Positions 55,701-64,000 of a stretch of DNA of 64,000 bases are shown here, in pieces. This stretch comes from Bullera alba (lineage: Eukaryota; Basidiomycota; Tremellomycetes; Tremellales; Bulleraceae), in assembly GCA_001600095.1 (NCBI GenBank), contig BCIX01000001.1:3125198-3189197 (forward strand). Reading direction: 5' to 3'. A program made the translations under genes and the position numbers. Positions within the stretch are counted from its first letter, which is position 1. Every line of letters starts with the position of its first letter. Below the pieces are notes generated by a model. That model was not told the DNA's origin. It ran no database searches and saw nothing but the letters and a program-made list of their open reading frames with translations.

Positions 55701-57473
55701 CATGTCGCTGTTCGCCGGATTCGGTCAAGTCCACTGTGGAGGCACGACTCGACATGGCTCGAACCGTGCGGTCTGCCGAAGTGGTACCTCCCGCACTGGT
55801 GGAGCCTTGATATGCCGGGTAAAAGAGGTGAAATTGGGAAAGATCGACGACGGCCACGGCGTGAGCGTCCAAAGCGGATCGAATTTCCATACATGCCTCG
55901 TCGTAAATGTCCAACGAGTTGGACGACTGCTTTTCGTCGGATCCGACTTTGCGTTTACCGGAGGAGGATGTGTTGGAGCTCTTGGATTGAATGGCGATAC
56001 CGGCCGTTTCGTGAGGCCGGTTTTTAAGTGATCGCCGGAGAAAGTCGACAGATACTGGTGTGTCAGTGTGTACAATGACGCTTCACTTACTCTGATGTAG
56101 CTTTGCGCTCTCTACCGCGGCTTGCTGGCTGTGCATTAAATCGAGCTGGATATTAGCTAGGATGCGGACATACAACTCACCTCGCTGACGACGCAATCCG
56201 CCAGATCCATGAGAAGAGCCTGCGAGGCGGCGTCGAACTCGCGTGGTTTTTCGTCAATGATGCAGAGACTGCCTATCACGGCCGATTTGGCACCTTCGCC
56301 AAATCGCAGAGGAGCCCCGGCGTAGAATTGAATCGATCCTTTGCCCTCGTCAACCAGCGGGTTGCGCCTGAACCTCCAGTCGGCCGCGGCGTCGGGCACA
56401 ACGACGCAGCTGTTTCCGGTTGCGGAGATGGTATGTCCGCAAAAGGAGCAGTCGACAGACGTCTCCGCTTCCACCAGACCGCTCTTTGACAAAAAATACT
56501 GCTTGTCCCGGCCAAAGATGGAGATAAGGGCTTGCCCTGCTTTGAATACACTGGCGGCGAGTCGGGTGAAGCGGTCCAGACTGTCCTGATTGTTGGGAAA
56601 TTCGATAGTGTCCTCGAGTCCCAACTGCCGAAGCATCTTCAAGCGGCGTTTGACCGCATCTGGCGCTTGCTTTGGAGCTGGTAGATAACCGTGTTCCTGG
56701 AAGAACCGACGAATCCTGAGTCGCTCGTGCTCGATGTCGTAGCTGATGGCTTCGTTTGAAGAAGTTGAGCCACCGGATACATGTGGTTCGTTCGAGGCTC
56801 TTGACCGCGAAATTTGAGCGAATGAACGGTTACGTCGTGTATTTTTGGGTCGAGCCGGTAATTTGGGTTCGTCCTCCTCGGCAGACGATTCTTTGGACTG
56901 CTGGAGCGAGCCTTTGTGCGATTTCTTCCTGACAGTGACATGTCCAGCACCATCTGCCGATGTCCATTGTCGCATATTGTCGTTGGTGAGTCCGACGGCC
57001 GGCCCTGCAGTGCGTCTACTGAATTCGAGTCGTTTTTGGCGGGTCAACGGGCCATCCTCGTCAGAGGTGGGGATGTTGGGGATCGAAGGGTCCTGATTTA
57101 AGTCTCCCCCAGAGACACTGGATTCATCCGAGCTGACATTGGGAGAGACTTCGTCCAGGTTGACTGCATTATCGGAAGTAGGAGGTGGTATGCGACTCGT
57201 AGCCGAGGGTGGATGGGAGGTTGGCAGGGATAGTGGGTGAGAAGGCTCCACCACAGCACTGGAGGAAAGTACCGATCCTAGGCGACCGGTCGAAAATTTG
57301 CTGGAGCCGTATTGACCAGCAGCATAACTAAGAAGAGTGAGTCACCGCTGAGGACATGCAACTCACTTGGTCAGGAAAAGCTTCCAAGCCTCATCGGTCT
57401 CTGGAGGGGCAATGTCTCCTTGAGGCAGCGGTTCATCCTTGCTTTCCTGGGGCGAGGGAGCAGCCTCGGTCAT
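52709..57473 (-). CDS. Hybrid histidine kinase: GAF - kinase core - receiver
   Basis: The start MTEAAPSPQESKDEPLP at 57473 is spliced across an 53-nt-class intron to NYAAGQYGSSKFS. A disordered Ser/Pro region follows, then RLRIRRFFQEHGYLPAPKQA and a GAF domain (VDCSFCGHTISATGNSCVVV; WRFRRNPLVDEGKGSIQFYA; VIGSLCIIDEKPREF). Further regions lead to the dimerisation helix FAAAASHELRTPLHQINAAA (phospho-His). The ATP-binding lid has IIHNSCKFTDAG (N box), DIKDSGRG (G1) and GSGLGLGLAQRM (G2). After a long linker comes a receiver: VLVVEDNAINRRIL, DLVLLDINMPRKDG (phospho-Asp) and VAVTAMSS. There is no transmembrane segment, so it is a cytosolic sensor. It probably feeds Ypd1 and the HOG pathway. The signal is unknown. 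The receiver Lys is in WRIKPQ. Confidence 0.9.
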
Positions 57474-58202
57474 ATCTTGATTGTGGTCGACCAGATTGTG
57501 GATGCTAGCATGCCAGATGAGCTGCAGATCGAGGTTGGATTAATAGCTTGAAAGGTTCAAACAGTTGACAGGCCAGGGTGACATGGCCCAGGGTTCCAGG
57601 GTTTGCGGGAATCTTAGATTTGCTTCCGGCTAATGGCGCTATACGGTGATACGGTGATCTGCCCCGGCGGCGTTGTGTTTTGGGAACACGTTCTCTGCAG
57701 GATATGGGTGCATCCATCTCAAGGTAGGAAGTGCTCCTGCTGGCAGTCTATGGACGGTCTGAGGTGCGCCGATCACCTGCAGATTAGATGGTGAAAGTGT
57801 TGACACCAAGTTGACACTCGCACCACAAGTGACTAGGCTCAAGGCTGGTTTGGCCACTCTCGTATTGTCTGATTCGTCTCCTCGGAATAGTACGATGCAG
57901 AGTCACATGGCCAGATGATTGGCATGAGTCTTGACTGAGACTTCATCAGTTGCATGAGCAATATGATTTCAGAGTTGATGCAGCATACCACATACAACTG
58001 ACATCTGCGCATCGGCCGAATACTGTATCTACGGACCACAGGCGCTGATCATCTCTGGTCCTCTAGACGGCCGATAACTGCTACAAAGGAAGAGTCAGCC
58101 ATTGCACGACGAAACATATCGCCAAGAAATTGTCAACTTGTCAAGAGCTACAAGGCGGTACTGCTCATACAATGTATCGTGACGAATCATCCTCCCCCAA
58201 TC
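57474..58202. promoter_or_regulatory. Divergent promoter, histidine kinase (-) and small protein gene (+)
   Basis: No supported exon. A 9-bp direct duplication TACGGTGAT lies near 57642-57659. Confidence 0.4.
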
Positions 58203-58805
58203 ATGTCGAAATCCTCTGCGGACAAAGCAAAGAAAGCCGCTCGAGATAGGTATCTCGCCCAGACGAAGACGGACACTGTGCTCGATGTGATCGGTGCGGG
58301 CGAACTGGATACGGCGTACTTTAGCGGGAATGACTGGAAGCCTGATTGGGCCGCGGTGGAGTTTGTCAGTCCACCCGCCGTGGCCGTGAGTAGATCGAGC
58401 TGACCATTGGCATGATCCGCGCTAGGACTTCGACGCCTGCCTGCGAAACATCTCGAAAGAGGGAAAGGAACAGTATGGTTTCTTCGTGCCCGCTGGGACG
58501 TGAGTTTTTGGTACATGTATCGGTACGGCGACGACAGTTCATATGCTCATAAACATCCTAGCTTCCTACCTCTCGGCGCGGCGATGCCTCCCATGACGGT
58601 GCTGAAATACGGAGGGTGAGTCACCGCCAGGTGTCCACTTTGTGGCTTGGATGCTAATCAGGTACCGATCAGATACTTCCCTGCAGGCACCTCTTTCCAG
58701 GGCGGCGTGATGATCCCGATCCATGCTCGCATGGTGAACCAGATTCCAAAGCCGACATTCGACATGAAGACACTTCAGGCGGAGAATTTGTGTTGCGTGC
58801 AGTAG
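58203..58805 (+). CDS. Small unknown protein with Gly/Pro-rich C-terminal half
   Basis: Four exons from ATG 58203 (MSKSSADKAKKAARDRYLAQ) to TAG 58803. About 145 residues. The N-terminus is a basic helix (KAKKAARDRYLAQ). Then come TDTVLDVIGAGELDTAYFSG, DWKPDWAAVEFVSPPAVA and FDACLRNISKEGKEQYGFFV, ending PLGAAMPPMTVLKYGGYFPA, GGVMIPIHARMVNQIP. All three introns keep frame (GTGAGT donors). No catalytic motif, signal peptide or membrane span. The compositional pattern looks like a real folded protein, but I cannot name the family. Confidence 0.6.
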
Positions 58806-59680
58806 CCGGTTGTCAGCGCGATCATGAATGATGCATGGCGTGGGGCCATCACATCGCCTGTGCTGGTCGACATTGGTCTTAGAAGTCATGTCAGTCTGCT
58901 TATAGCCGCGGCTGAAGCTTGGGTGACCCGTCGGAGACTCATAGGCGCAGTCGGTCCTGTCAGCTTCAGAGTGTGATGCGATGCTGTCTCTGTAACGAGA
59001 ACGACTGAATTGATCTCACTGGCGAGTCGACTATCACGCGGGGTCCGATTGCGCTTGTCAGCGATATTGAGCTGGTGCCAGCTTCGATAAGATCGGTATC
59101 TCCGCACATCCCATCGACCGAGAATGTACTACGGCCCGAAGACATGCAGGATGTACGCCTGCGTTCTGAGTCCGCCTGACGCTGCTCTTATGCTCTCAAG
59201 AGTCTCATCCGTTCGTATCACATGTCTGTTGAGCCTGTTCAGGATCGGTCGTGCTGCAGGCCTACAGCATGTTACCACCCTATAGACGCCATATTTATCT
59301 GAGCCCCAGCCTCCGCGCGGGACGCCTCGGTTCACGTTTAGTGACGTGTCCAGCGGAAATACCCGTATCACCCGAGATCCCCCCTGATCCCCCGGTGGAC
59401 TTCCCGTTCCGGCAATTCTATTGGCTCGCCACCTCACCCCGTTGTTGACCTCCCAACTCAACCATCCTGCGCACGCTATACCTGCACCCAGCAGAACCTA
59501 AGCATCGACACCATCGTTCACTACCATCCAAGCCAGCAAGCGACGCGGAGGACGGGTACTATTCTAGGTGAGTTGGCGAACTGCTGTCGGGTCTAGTCTG
59601 GAGTTGGTGTGGAGGATCGAGATCCCAAAGGGTCACTTGCTCAAAGAGGAAAGATGTCCCAAAGAGGTGCGAAGCGAGCC

Positions 59681-59702
59681 AAAACAACAACAACAACAAC
59701 AA
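59681..59702 (+). repeat. (CAA)n microsatellite
   Basis: AAAACAACAACAACAACAAC and following bases form about six CAA units in the MADS-box upstream region. Confidence 0.9.
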
Positions 59703-60101
59703 GATGCTGGACAAATACCTGTTTGGGCAAGTAGCACTCAGGAAGAGGAATAGTCGTTTGCACACATCGTGAACGAGCTACTATCTGCGCGTCGAGGAAA
59801 GTAATTGTTGACGAGACGGGGCGCGCATCCTCGCCTGCGATGTCAGCAAGCCTCCCTCGATCCTCCCTCACCCTTCTACTATATGTAGTCTTGCTTCTTC
59901 CTGGAATCAGATCTTCCCCTCCTATCATGCCGGCCGGGTGACGGGTCAAAGGAATGCACCATGAGACAAGAGCTGACCGTTGTGTTATCTATACCTCCCA
60001 CCTGATTCACGTCTCAACCCCATCTCATAACGATTCATCGCCTGAATCCCGATTGTCTACCACTCTGTCTTGTTTCATCTCGTCTGGCTGGTCTGTCTAC
60101 G

Positions 60102-60297
60102 ATGCCAAACTCTGTTTCACCCGACCCCGCAGCCCCATCAAAGCGCATACATCATCTTCCATCTCCACGCGAGGTCCGCCGCTTCTCATATCGACGACGC
60201 GCTGGGAAGAACGTGAGTTGGCGTCGGGCTCGATGTCACAATGCTAATGTCGCCACAGCCCTCTCCAGCTAAAGCATCGATACACGCGCCCTGGTGA
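60102..60297 (+). other. Candidate spliced uORF upstream of the MADS-box gene
   Basis: The ATG at 60102 opens 37 codons to a GTGAGT donor at 60213. The acceptor CACAG at 60258 continues in frame for 12 codons to TGA at 60295-60297, 14 bp before the main ATG. The encoded peptide begins MPNSVSPDPAAPSKRIHHL. Whether the leader transcript includes it is not shown. Confidence 0.4.
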
Positions 60298-60311
60298 AGC
60301 TTCACCTCACG

Positions 60312-61905
60312 ATGTCAAGAATTGTCAGCGTCAACATGGACTACAATCACGCGGATCACTCGACTGGCGAACACGACGGCAGTGAACACAGCGACCGGGA
60401 TATGGACATCATGCACGATTTCGGAGAAGGAGTCGGTGTGGACATGAGGGACTTTACCAACCACATTGAGGGGGAGGAAGTCGAGACAGATGGTCCATTA
60501 GAGGCCTTGGCTGCTCTGGAAAAAGATGGTGAGTCACGGCAAAGACGACCGCTGACCACGCAGTCAACGTCCACCTGACACCGACCCAAAACCACCTTGG
60601 CCCAGCGATACAACAAGTCCTAACCCCTCGAATGTCTCATTCTCTAACTCCGACGGGTATTGATACAACGCCAATTCAGCATGGTTCGTCTGCGGAACCA
60701 TCGTCATCGGGAGTCGACATGAACGATATTTTCAAGACAGAAACAGGCCTAGATGATGACGACGATGAAGACGAGCTCGATGGTGAGTCTCAGGCGGGAC
60801 CAGAGCTGACCCCAGATGTCGAGCAGACCCCTCAATCCAAGCGCCCTCGGCACAACGACGTCCCAGGCGGTTTCACCTTCGTGGATAAGGACGGAGAGTC
60901 GGGTAGACGAAAGATCCGGATAGAGTACATTTCCGACAAATCGCGAAGGCACATTACCTTTAGCAAGAGAAAGGCGGGAATCATGAAAAAGGTGGGTCAG
61001 CAGTCCTTTGGATATCATACTGATATGTCTCCTTAGGCCTACGAGCTGTCGATCCTGACTGGTACGCAAGTGCTGCTGCTAGTCGTCTCGGAGACCGGTC
61101 TCGTGTACACCTTTACCACCACCAAGCTTCAACCGCTTGTACAAAAGGCCGAGGGAAAGAATCTGATCCAGGTGGGTTCAGCGTGCGCGACGTGTGCTGA
61201 CTCTAGGCCTGCCTCAACGCCCCAGACGGCCTTGGTCCAGACGGCCAGCCCCTGGGTGGCCCTGTGAACCCAACGAAATCGAAAAATGGAGGACTGGCAA
61301 TCCGTCCACACAAGCTCACAGCAAAGGCCTCTGCCGCTCTTGCTGCCTCAGCACAGGCCGCTTCAATGGGTCAGACAAGTGGCGAGGAGTCGACGCAGCA
61401 AAGTGACGCAGCGGCGGCTGTCGGACAGGGAACCCCTACATCGGCTCGACCCAAGAAGCGTTTACCCTCGGGTAAGGGCAAAAAGGCTCAAGCTACTGCA
61501 ATTGGAACAGGGGAGATCGGGTCTAGCGAATTGGTCCCACCACCGGTCCCTACCATTCCGGATATGCACCGACAGTCATCACCTGCTCACATGATGCCAC
61601 AACAGCAGCAGCTCACATCGCCCATGTCTGCAGGATATCACATCCCAACCGAGTACCACCACCAGCATCACCAGCACCAACCCTCACCGACCCAGCCTAC
61701 GTTCGGTTACACTGGCGGTCAACCGGGTGCTCAAGAATACCAAGGTGGATACTACGGCGGTCCCCCTGCCGGTCACCCCGGTCATACGGCTCAACACCCT
61801 ACGTATCTGAATGTTCAGCAGCAGCATATTCAGTATCAGGTCGATTCGCGGGAACGAGCGCGGATGATGATGGAGCAGAATAGAGCGATGGAGATGGGCA
61901 TCTAG
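60312..61905 (+). CDS. MCM1: MADS-box transcription factor, Mcm1/SRF type
   Basis: The start MSRIVSVNMDY at 60312 (an alternative Met at 60336) leads through acidic, disordered sequence to RRKIRIEYISDKSRRHITFS, KRKAGIMKKAYELSILTG, TQVLLLVVSETGLVYTFTT and KLQPLVQKAEGKNLIQACLN. That is a complete SRF-type MADS domain with its SAM-like extension. The C-terminal half is rich in Gln, Pro, His and Gly (MPQQQQLTSPMSAGYH; HHQHHQHQPSPTQP), an activation-type region. Mcm1 homologues bind CC(A/T)6GG elements and act with partners in mating and cell-cycle control. Introns: 60529-60563, about 60990-61036, about 61170-61205. The splices restore EKDVNVHLTPTQ, MKKAYELS and LIQACLN. Confidence 0.93.
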
Positions 61906-62206
61906 CATTGGTGCTTGGAGGGAGTGTGAAGTGGAGAGAAGGGTGGACAATATTTGGCTCTGGTGGTTTCATGTTTTCAACATTTTTCGAGTGTCGTCTT
62001 TCGAGATCGACTGTACTTTTACCCGGCTCATTTTATACCATAGGCAGAGGCCCGGTACGCCGAGGCGTGGTAGACTATCATGTACGAAGATGCAATATTA
62101 GTGTACGAGCCTGATGCTTGATGGCATGGTGATCCACTCGTATGAGGGACGAGCGAGTGATCGTTAATCGTTGCATGTCATCATAGATTGAAGGAGCCAG
62201 AGTACG
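61906..62206. other. Convergent spacer, MADS-box (+) and CHY zinc-finger (-) genes
   Basis: Presumably 3' UTRs of both genes. Nothing else noticed. Confidence 0.4.
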
Positions 62207-62893
62207 TCACCGCTCCCAGTACGGTCTCTCCACCTTGTCCGACTGATCCTTGACTTTGAACAGACTCTTCTCCTCCATGCCCTTGACCCGCTCGTCCTTG
62301 AGCATTCTACGTCGACATTCATATCAGCCGCCTGTCGCCATCATACGAGTCATAGGCTCACCTGTTATCAACTCTGGCATCCTCGCCTTCTACACCTATC
62401 ATCGCCTTGGGTTCCTTCGCTTCAATGACCTAGCGTACGACAATCAGTATCAGGCGGTCTTGGACTGAGGAGAAGTGCCCACATATTGATTATCGCAGTG
62501 CGGGCAGTATTCGTCCGCTTCTTCGTAATGGGTCATATCCTTTCGAAAAGCTTTCTTACACTGTTGAAGGTCGCTTCATCAGCACTAAATCCATGCGACG
62601 AGGAGATGAGATTCGGACACGTCAGCTCACCTTTTTACACAAGAATGCCATTTCCAAGGTCCGTTGTAGTGGATGATCCTGCAGTTCGGCGTGGCATTCT
62701 GGGCACTACACATTGATGATGAGACGATATCCTGATAATATAGATCACTCCGCTCACATCGTAGAATTTCTTACAGCACGGGGCTCGGATGGCCACCTGG
62801 GCGTTCAAGATGTGTTTGCTGGAGCGAGTGAGCAGGGACTGGATCAAGACTGGATGAGTGACCTGAGAGCCAGATCTTCGTCACTTACCACAT
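62207..62893 (-). CDS. CHY zinc-finger protein
   Basis: Spliced exons read MCKHILNAQVAIRAPCCKKF YD, CPECHAELQDHPLQRTLEMA, FLCKKCKKAFRKDMTHYEEA, DEYCPHCDNHYVIEAKEP, then an acidic/basic tail (VEGEDARVDNRMLKDERV) ending VERPYWER. The Cys/His pattern (CKH, CC, CxxCH, CxxC, CxxC) defines a CHY zinc finger. In yeast the related Hot13 helps the Mia40/Erv1 oxidative folding relay of the mitochondrial intermembrane space; that role here is inferred. The start codon exon carries just five coding bases (ATGTG, 62889-62893); the third base of the second codon comes after the intron. A CHCHD5-like substrate-type protein is also in this window, but not adjacent. Confidence 0.85.
62889..62893 (-). other. 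5-nt first coding exon of the CHY zinc-finger gene
   Basis: Minus-strand ATGTG is followed by GTAAGT; the next exon begins CAAACAC after GCTCCAG. The join gives MCKHILNAQ, the expected family N-terminus. Without it there is no ATG for the CKH motif. Confidence 0.75.
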
Positions 62894-63235
62894 ATTTGCC
62901 GTCTTCTCTGTCCCTGCAGACCCCAAGGCTGATGTTTACACTGATTTCAGATCCTCGAAAGCCAGCAATCCTTGGTTGACACGATCTCAGTCGACTTGAG
63001 CTGATCCGCCACAAGCAAGTCACAAGTAATCAAGTTGCGCTGCGCTCATGTCGCTGGCGAAATCTCGTCGCGGTAACGAGTAACGACGCGCCATGCGAAG
63101 GTGCGGCCTGCGGAGTCAAACTTTGCCACCCAACTCCGCTGGCTACCTGACAATTCCTCAAACAACTCATCCCCCAATCTCGGTCCTCGTGTCAGTCCCA
63201 CTCCTCCACCTCAGAGGTCCACCTCCGATTGAGCC
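62894..63235. promoter_or_regulatory. Divergent promoter, CHY protein (-) and last gene (+)
   Basis: About 340 bp. A short GTAACGA duplication near 63073. No other signal. Confidence 0.4.
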
Positions 63236-64000
63236 ATGGACATGGACATGAACTCGGGCCTGGGTCATACACAAGACCTGGACGGCTCTTCGGACGCGAT
63301 CATTGATGCCTTGGCACACCTCAATCCCGATCACGGATCATCAAGTGCTGGTCATGACAACGTCCACGGTCTCGACTCGTCTTTCCACCTCAATCAGGAC
63401 ACTCTCCAGCACCACCAACATCAAGACCTGCAAGGGGTGATTGACAGCGTGAGAGAGTCTCAGAATGGCCAGCAGAGCCTGCAGAATACTTCGAACGCTA
63501 CTGGACAAAGGCAGGATGATGATGTGGACACGATGGACACTGAATCGCTGAGGACCGAGGTTAGGAGGTTACGAGGGATCATCACAAGTCTCAGTCAACC
63601 CTCGCATGGCTTCATCGATCCATCCCTTCAACTGCCTTCGGAAGTCGTACAGCCTCAAACCGATGCGAATGACAGCTCGGTCGCCAAGGAGGGCAGACCT
63701 GCCAGATCCCAGAAACGAAAGAGAGCACCCCGGGTCCTCGATGAAAGCGCTGCGGTGGCGGGAGCGGATGAGGATCTTCACAGAACATTGGACAATCGCG
63801 ACTCCGAGAAGAGGGCGCGAAAAACCAAGAGCGAGCCTGTGCGTGATGAGGAAACGGGAAAGAGAGTGGAGAAGAGCAGAAAGACGGAATTGAGCAAGAT
63901 CGTCCGAGCGACAGTGAGTGATGCGCCATATGGCCAGGTTAGGCACTGCTAACAGTGCTTGAGATACGTGCCCGGCTGGGTATCAATGAAAACGATCCAC
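63236..64000 (+). CDS. 5' part of a probable nuclear protein (incomplete at right edge)
   Basis: The start MDMDMNSGLGHTQDLDGSSD at 63236 is followed by an acidic, His/Gln-rich disordered region (HHQHQDLQGVIDSV). A short leucine-patterned segment comes next (ESLRTEVRRLRGIITSLSQ). Then strongly basic NLS-like runs occur: RSQKRKRAPRVL, EKRARKTKSE and KRVEKSRKTELSKIVRATV. A donor near 63915 and acceptor near 63949 (CTAACAG) would continue as MLEIRARLGINENDP, but the window ends there. Composition suggests a transcription or chromatin factor; the family is not recognisable from this fragment. Confidence 0.6.

Larger units (their letters stand above)
58806..60311 (+). promoter_or_regulatory. Long upstream/5' leader region of the MADS-box gene
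   Basis: 1.5 kb without a supported main ORF. It contains a CAA microsatellite (about 59683-59702), a 10-bp duplication GATCCCCC (59376 and 59386), and a frame at 60102-60297 that reads as a spliced 49-codon uORF. Intron-like GTGAGT (60213) to CACAG (60258) is present in the leader. Long leaders are common for regulatory genes. Confidence 0.5.

Noticed and set aside
59954..60247. Alternative 97-codon open frame in the MADS-box leader
   Set aside because: Ser/Thr-rich without features; a spliced shorter uORF in another frame fits the leader intron better, and neither is shown to be translated.

Overview
The window reads as nuclear DNA of a basidiomycete yeast, most likely a tremellomycete. 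Genes are densely packed on both strands and most are cut by many short (about 45-70 nt) GT..AG introns. The conserved proteins are fungal: nuclear-type N-myristoyltransferase, homoserine kinase, D-arabinono-lactone oxidase, Mcm1-type MADS factor, SmE, mitochondrial IleRS and a fungal hybrid histidine kinase. No rRNA, tRNA, CRISPR array or intact transposon was recognised. Gene models below were spliced by eye, so start codons and individual splice sites are inferences unless stated.

Layout. 0.3-3.6 kb: a secreted, apparently GPI-anchored ice-binding (DUF3494) protein on a long Thr/Val and Gly/Asn stalk (+). 4.5-6.0 kb: M50B-like membrane metalloprotease (+). 6.5-7.6 kb: DUF1264/OBAP protein (+). 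8.4-10.0 kb: D-arabinono-1,4-lactone oxidase (+). 10.3-15.2 kb: ERCC6L2-like SNF2 ATPase (-), divergent from the mitochondrial IleRS (+, 15.6-19.4 kb). 19.6-21.1 kb: intronless alkaline phosphatase (-). 22.0-23.9 kb: DHA2-like MFS transporter (-). 24.6-25.6 kb: ubiquitin C-terminal hydrolase (-). 26.6-29.5 kb: a 902-residue fusion of a fungal rhodopsin-like 7TM domain to a fucose-permease-type MFS domain (+).

29.8-31.9 kb: SAC3/GANP (LENG8/Thp3) protein (-). 32.3-32.8 kb: small Ala-rich protein (+). 33.6-34.7 kb: NAD-dependent epimerase (+). 35.0-35.6 kb: unknown (-). 36.6-37.2 kb: four-CX9C CHCHD5-like protein (-). 37.6-39.8 kb: unknown disordered protein with a hydrophobic tail (+). 39.9-42.3 kb: N-myristoyltransferase (-), divergent from a TPR/Mlp1 coiled coil (+, 42.5-47.4 kb). 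47.5-49.8 kb: Byr4/Bfa1-like (-). 50.3-51.4 kb: homoserine kinase (-). 51.9-52.4 kb: SmE (+). 52.7-57.5 kb: GAF-histidine kinase-receiver (-). 58.2-58.8 kb: small conserved-looking protein (+). 60.3-61.9 kb: MADS-box factor (+). 62.2-62.9 kb: CHY zinc-finger protein (-). 63.2 kb to the right edge: 5' part of a probable nuclear protein (+).

The genes do not form a metabolic cluster; this is ordinary core genome with a few accessory items (ice-binding protein, fusion transporter, alkaline phosphatase). The most unexpected signal is non-coding: intergenic DNA and at least one intron repeatedly hold short direct repeats spaced almost exactly 10 bp apart, with different motifs at different places. 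They are concentrated at 25.89-26.34 kb, where one array follows another. Micro-exons of 4, 5 and 10 coding nucleotides are inferred in three genes.
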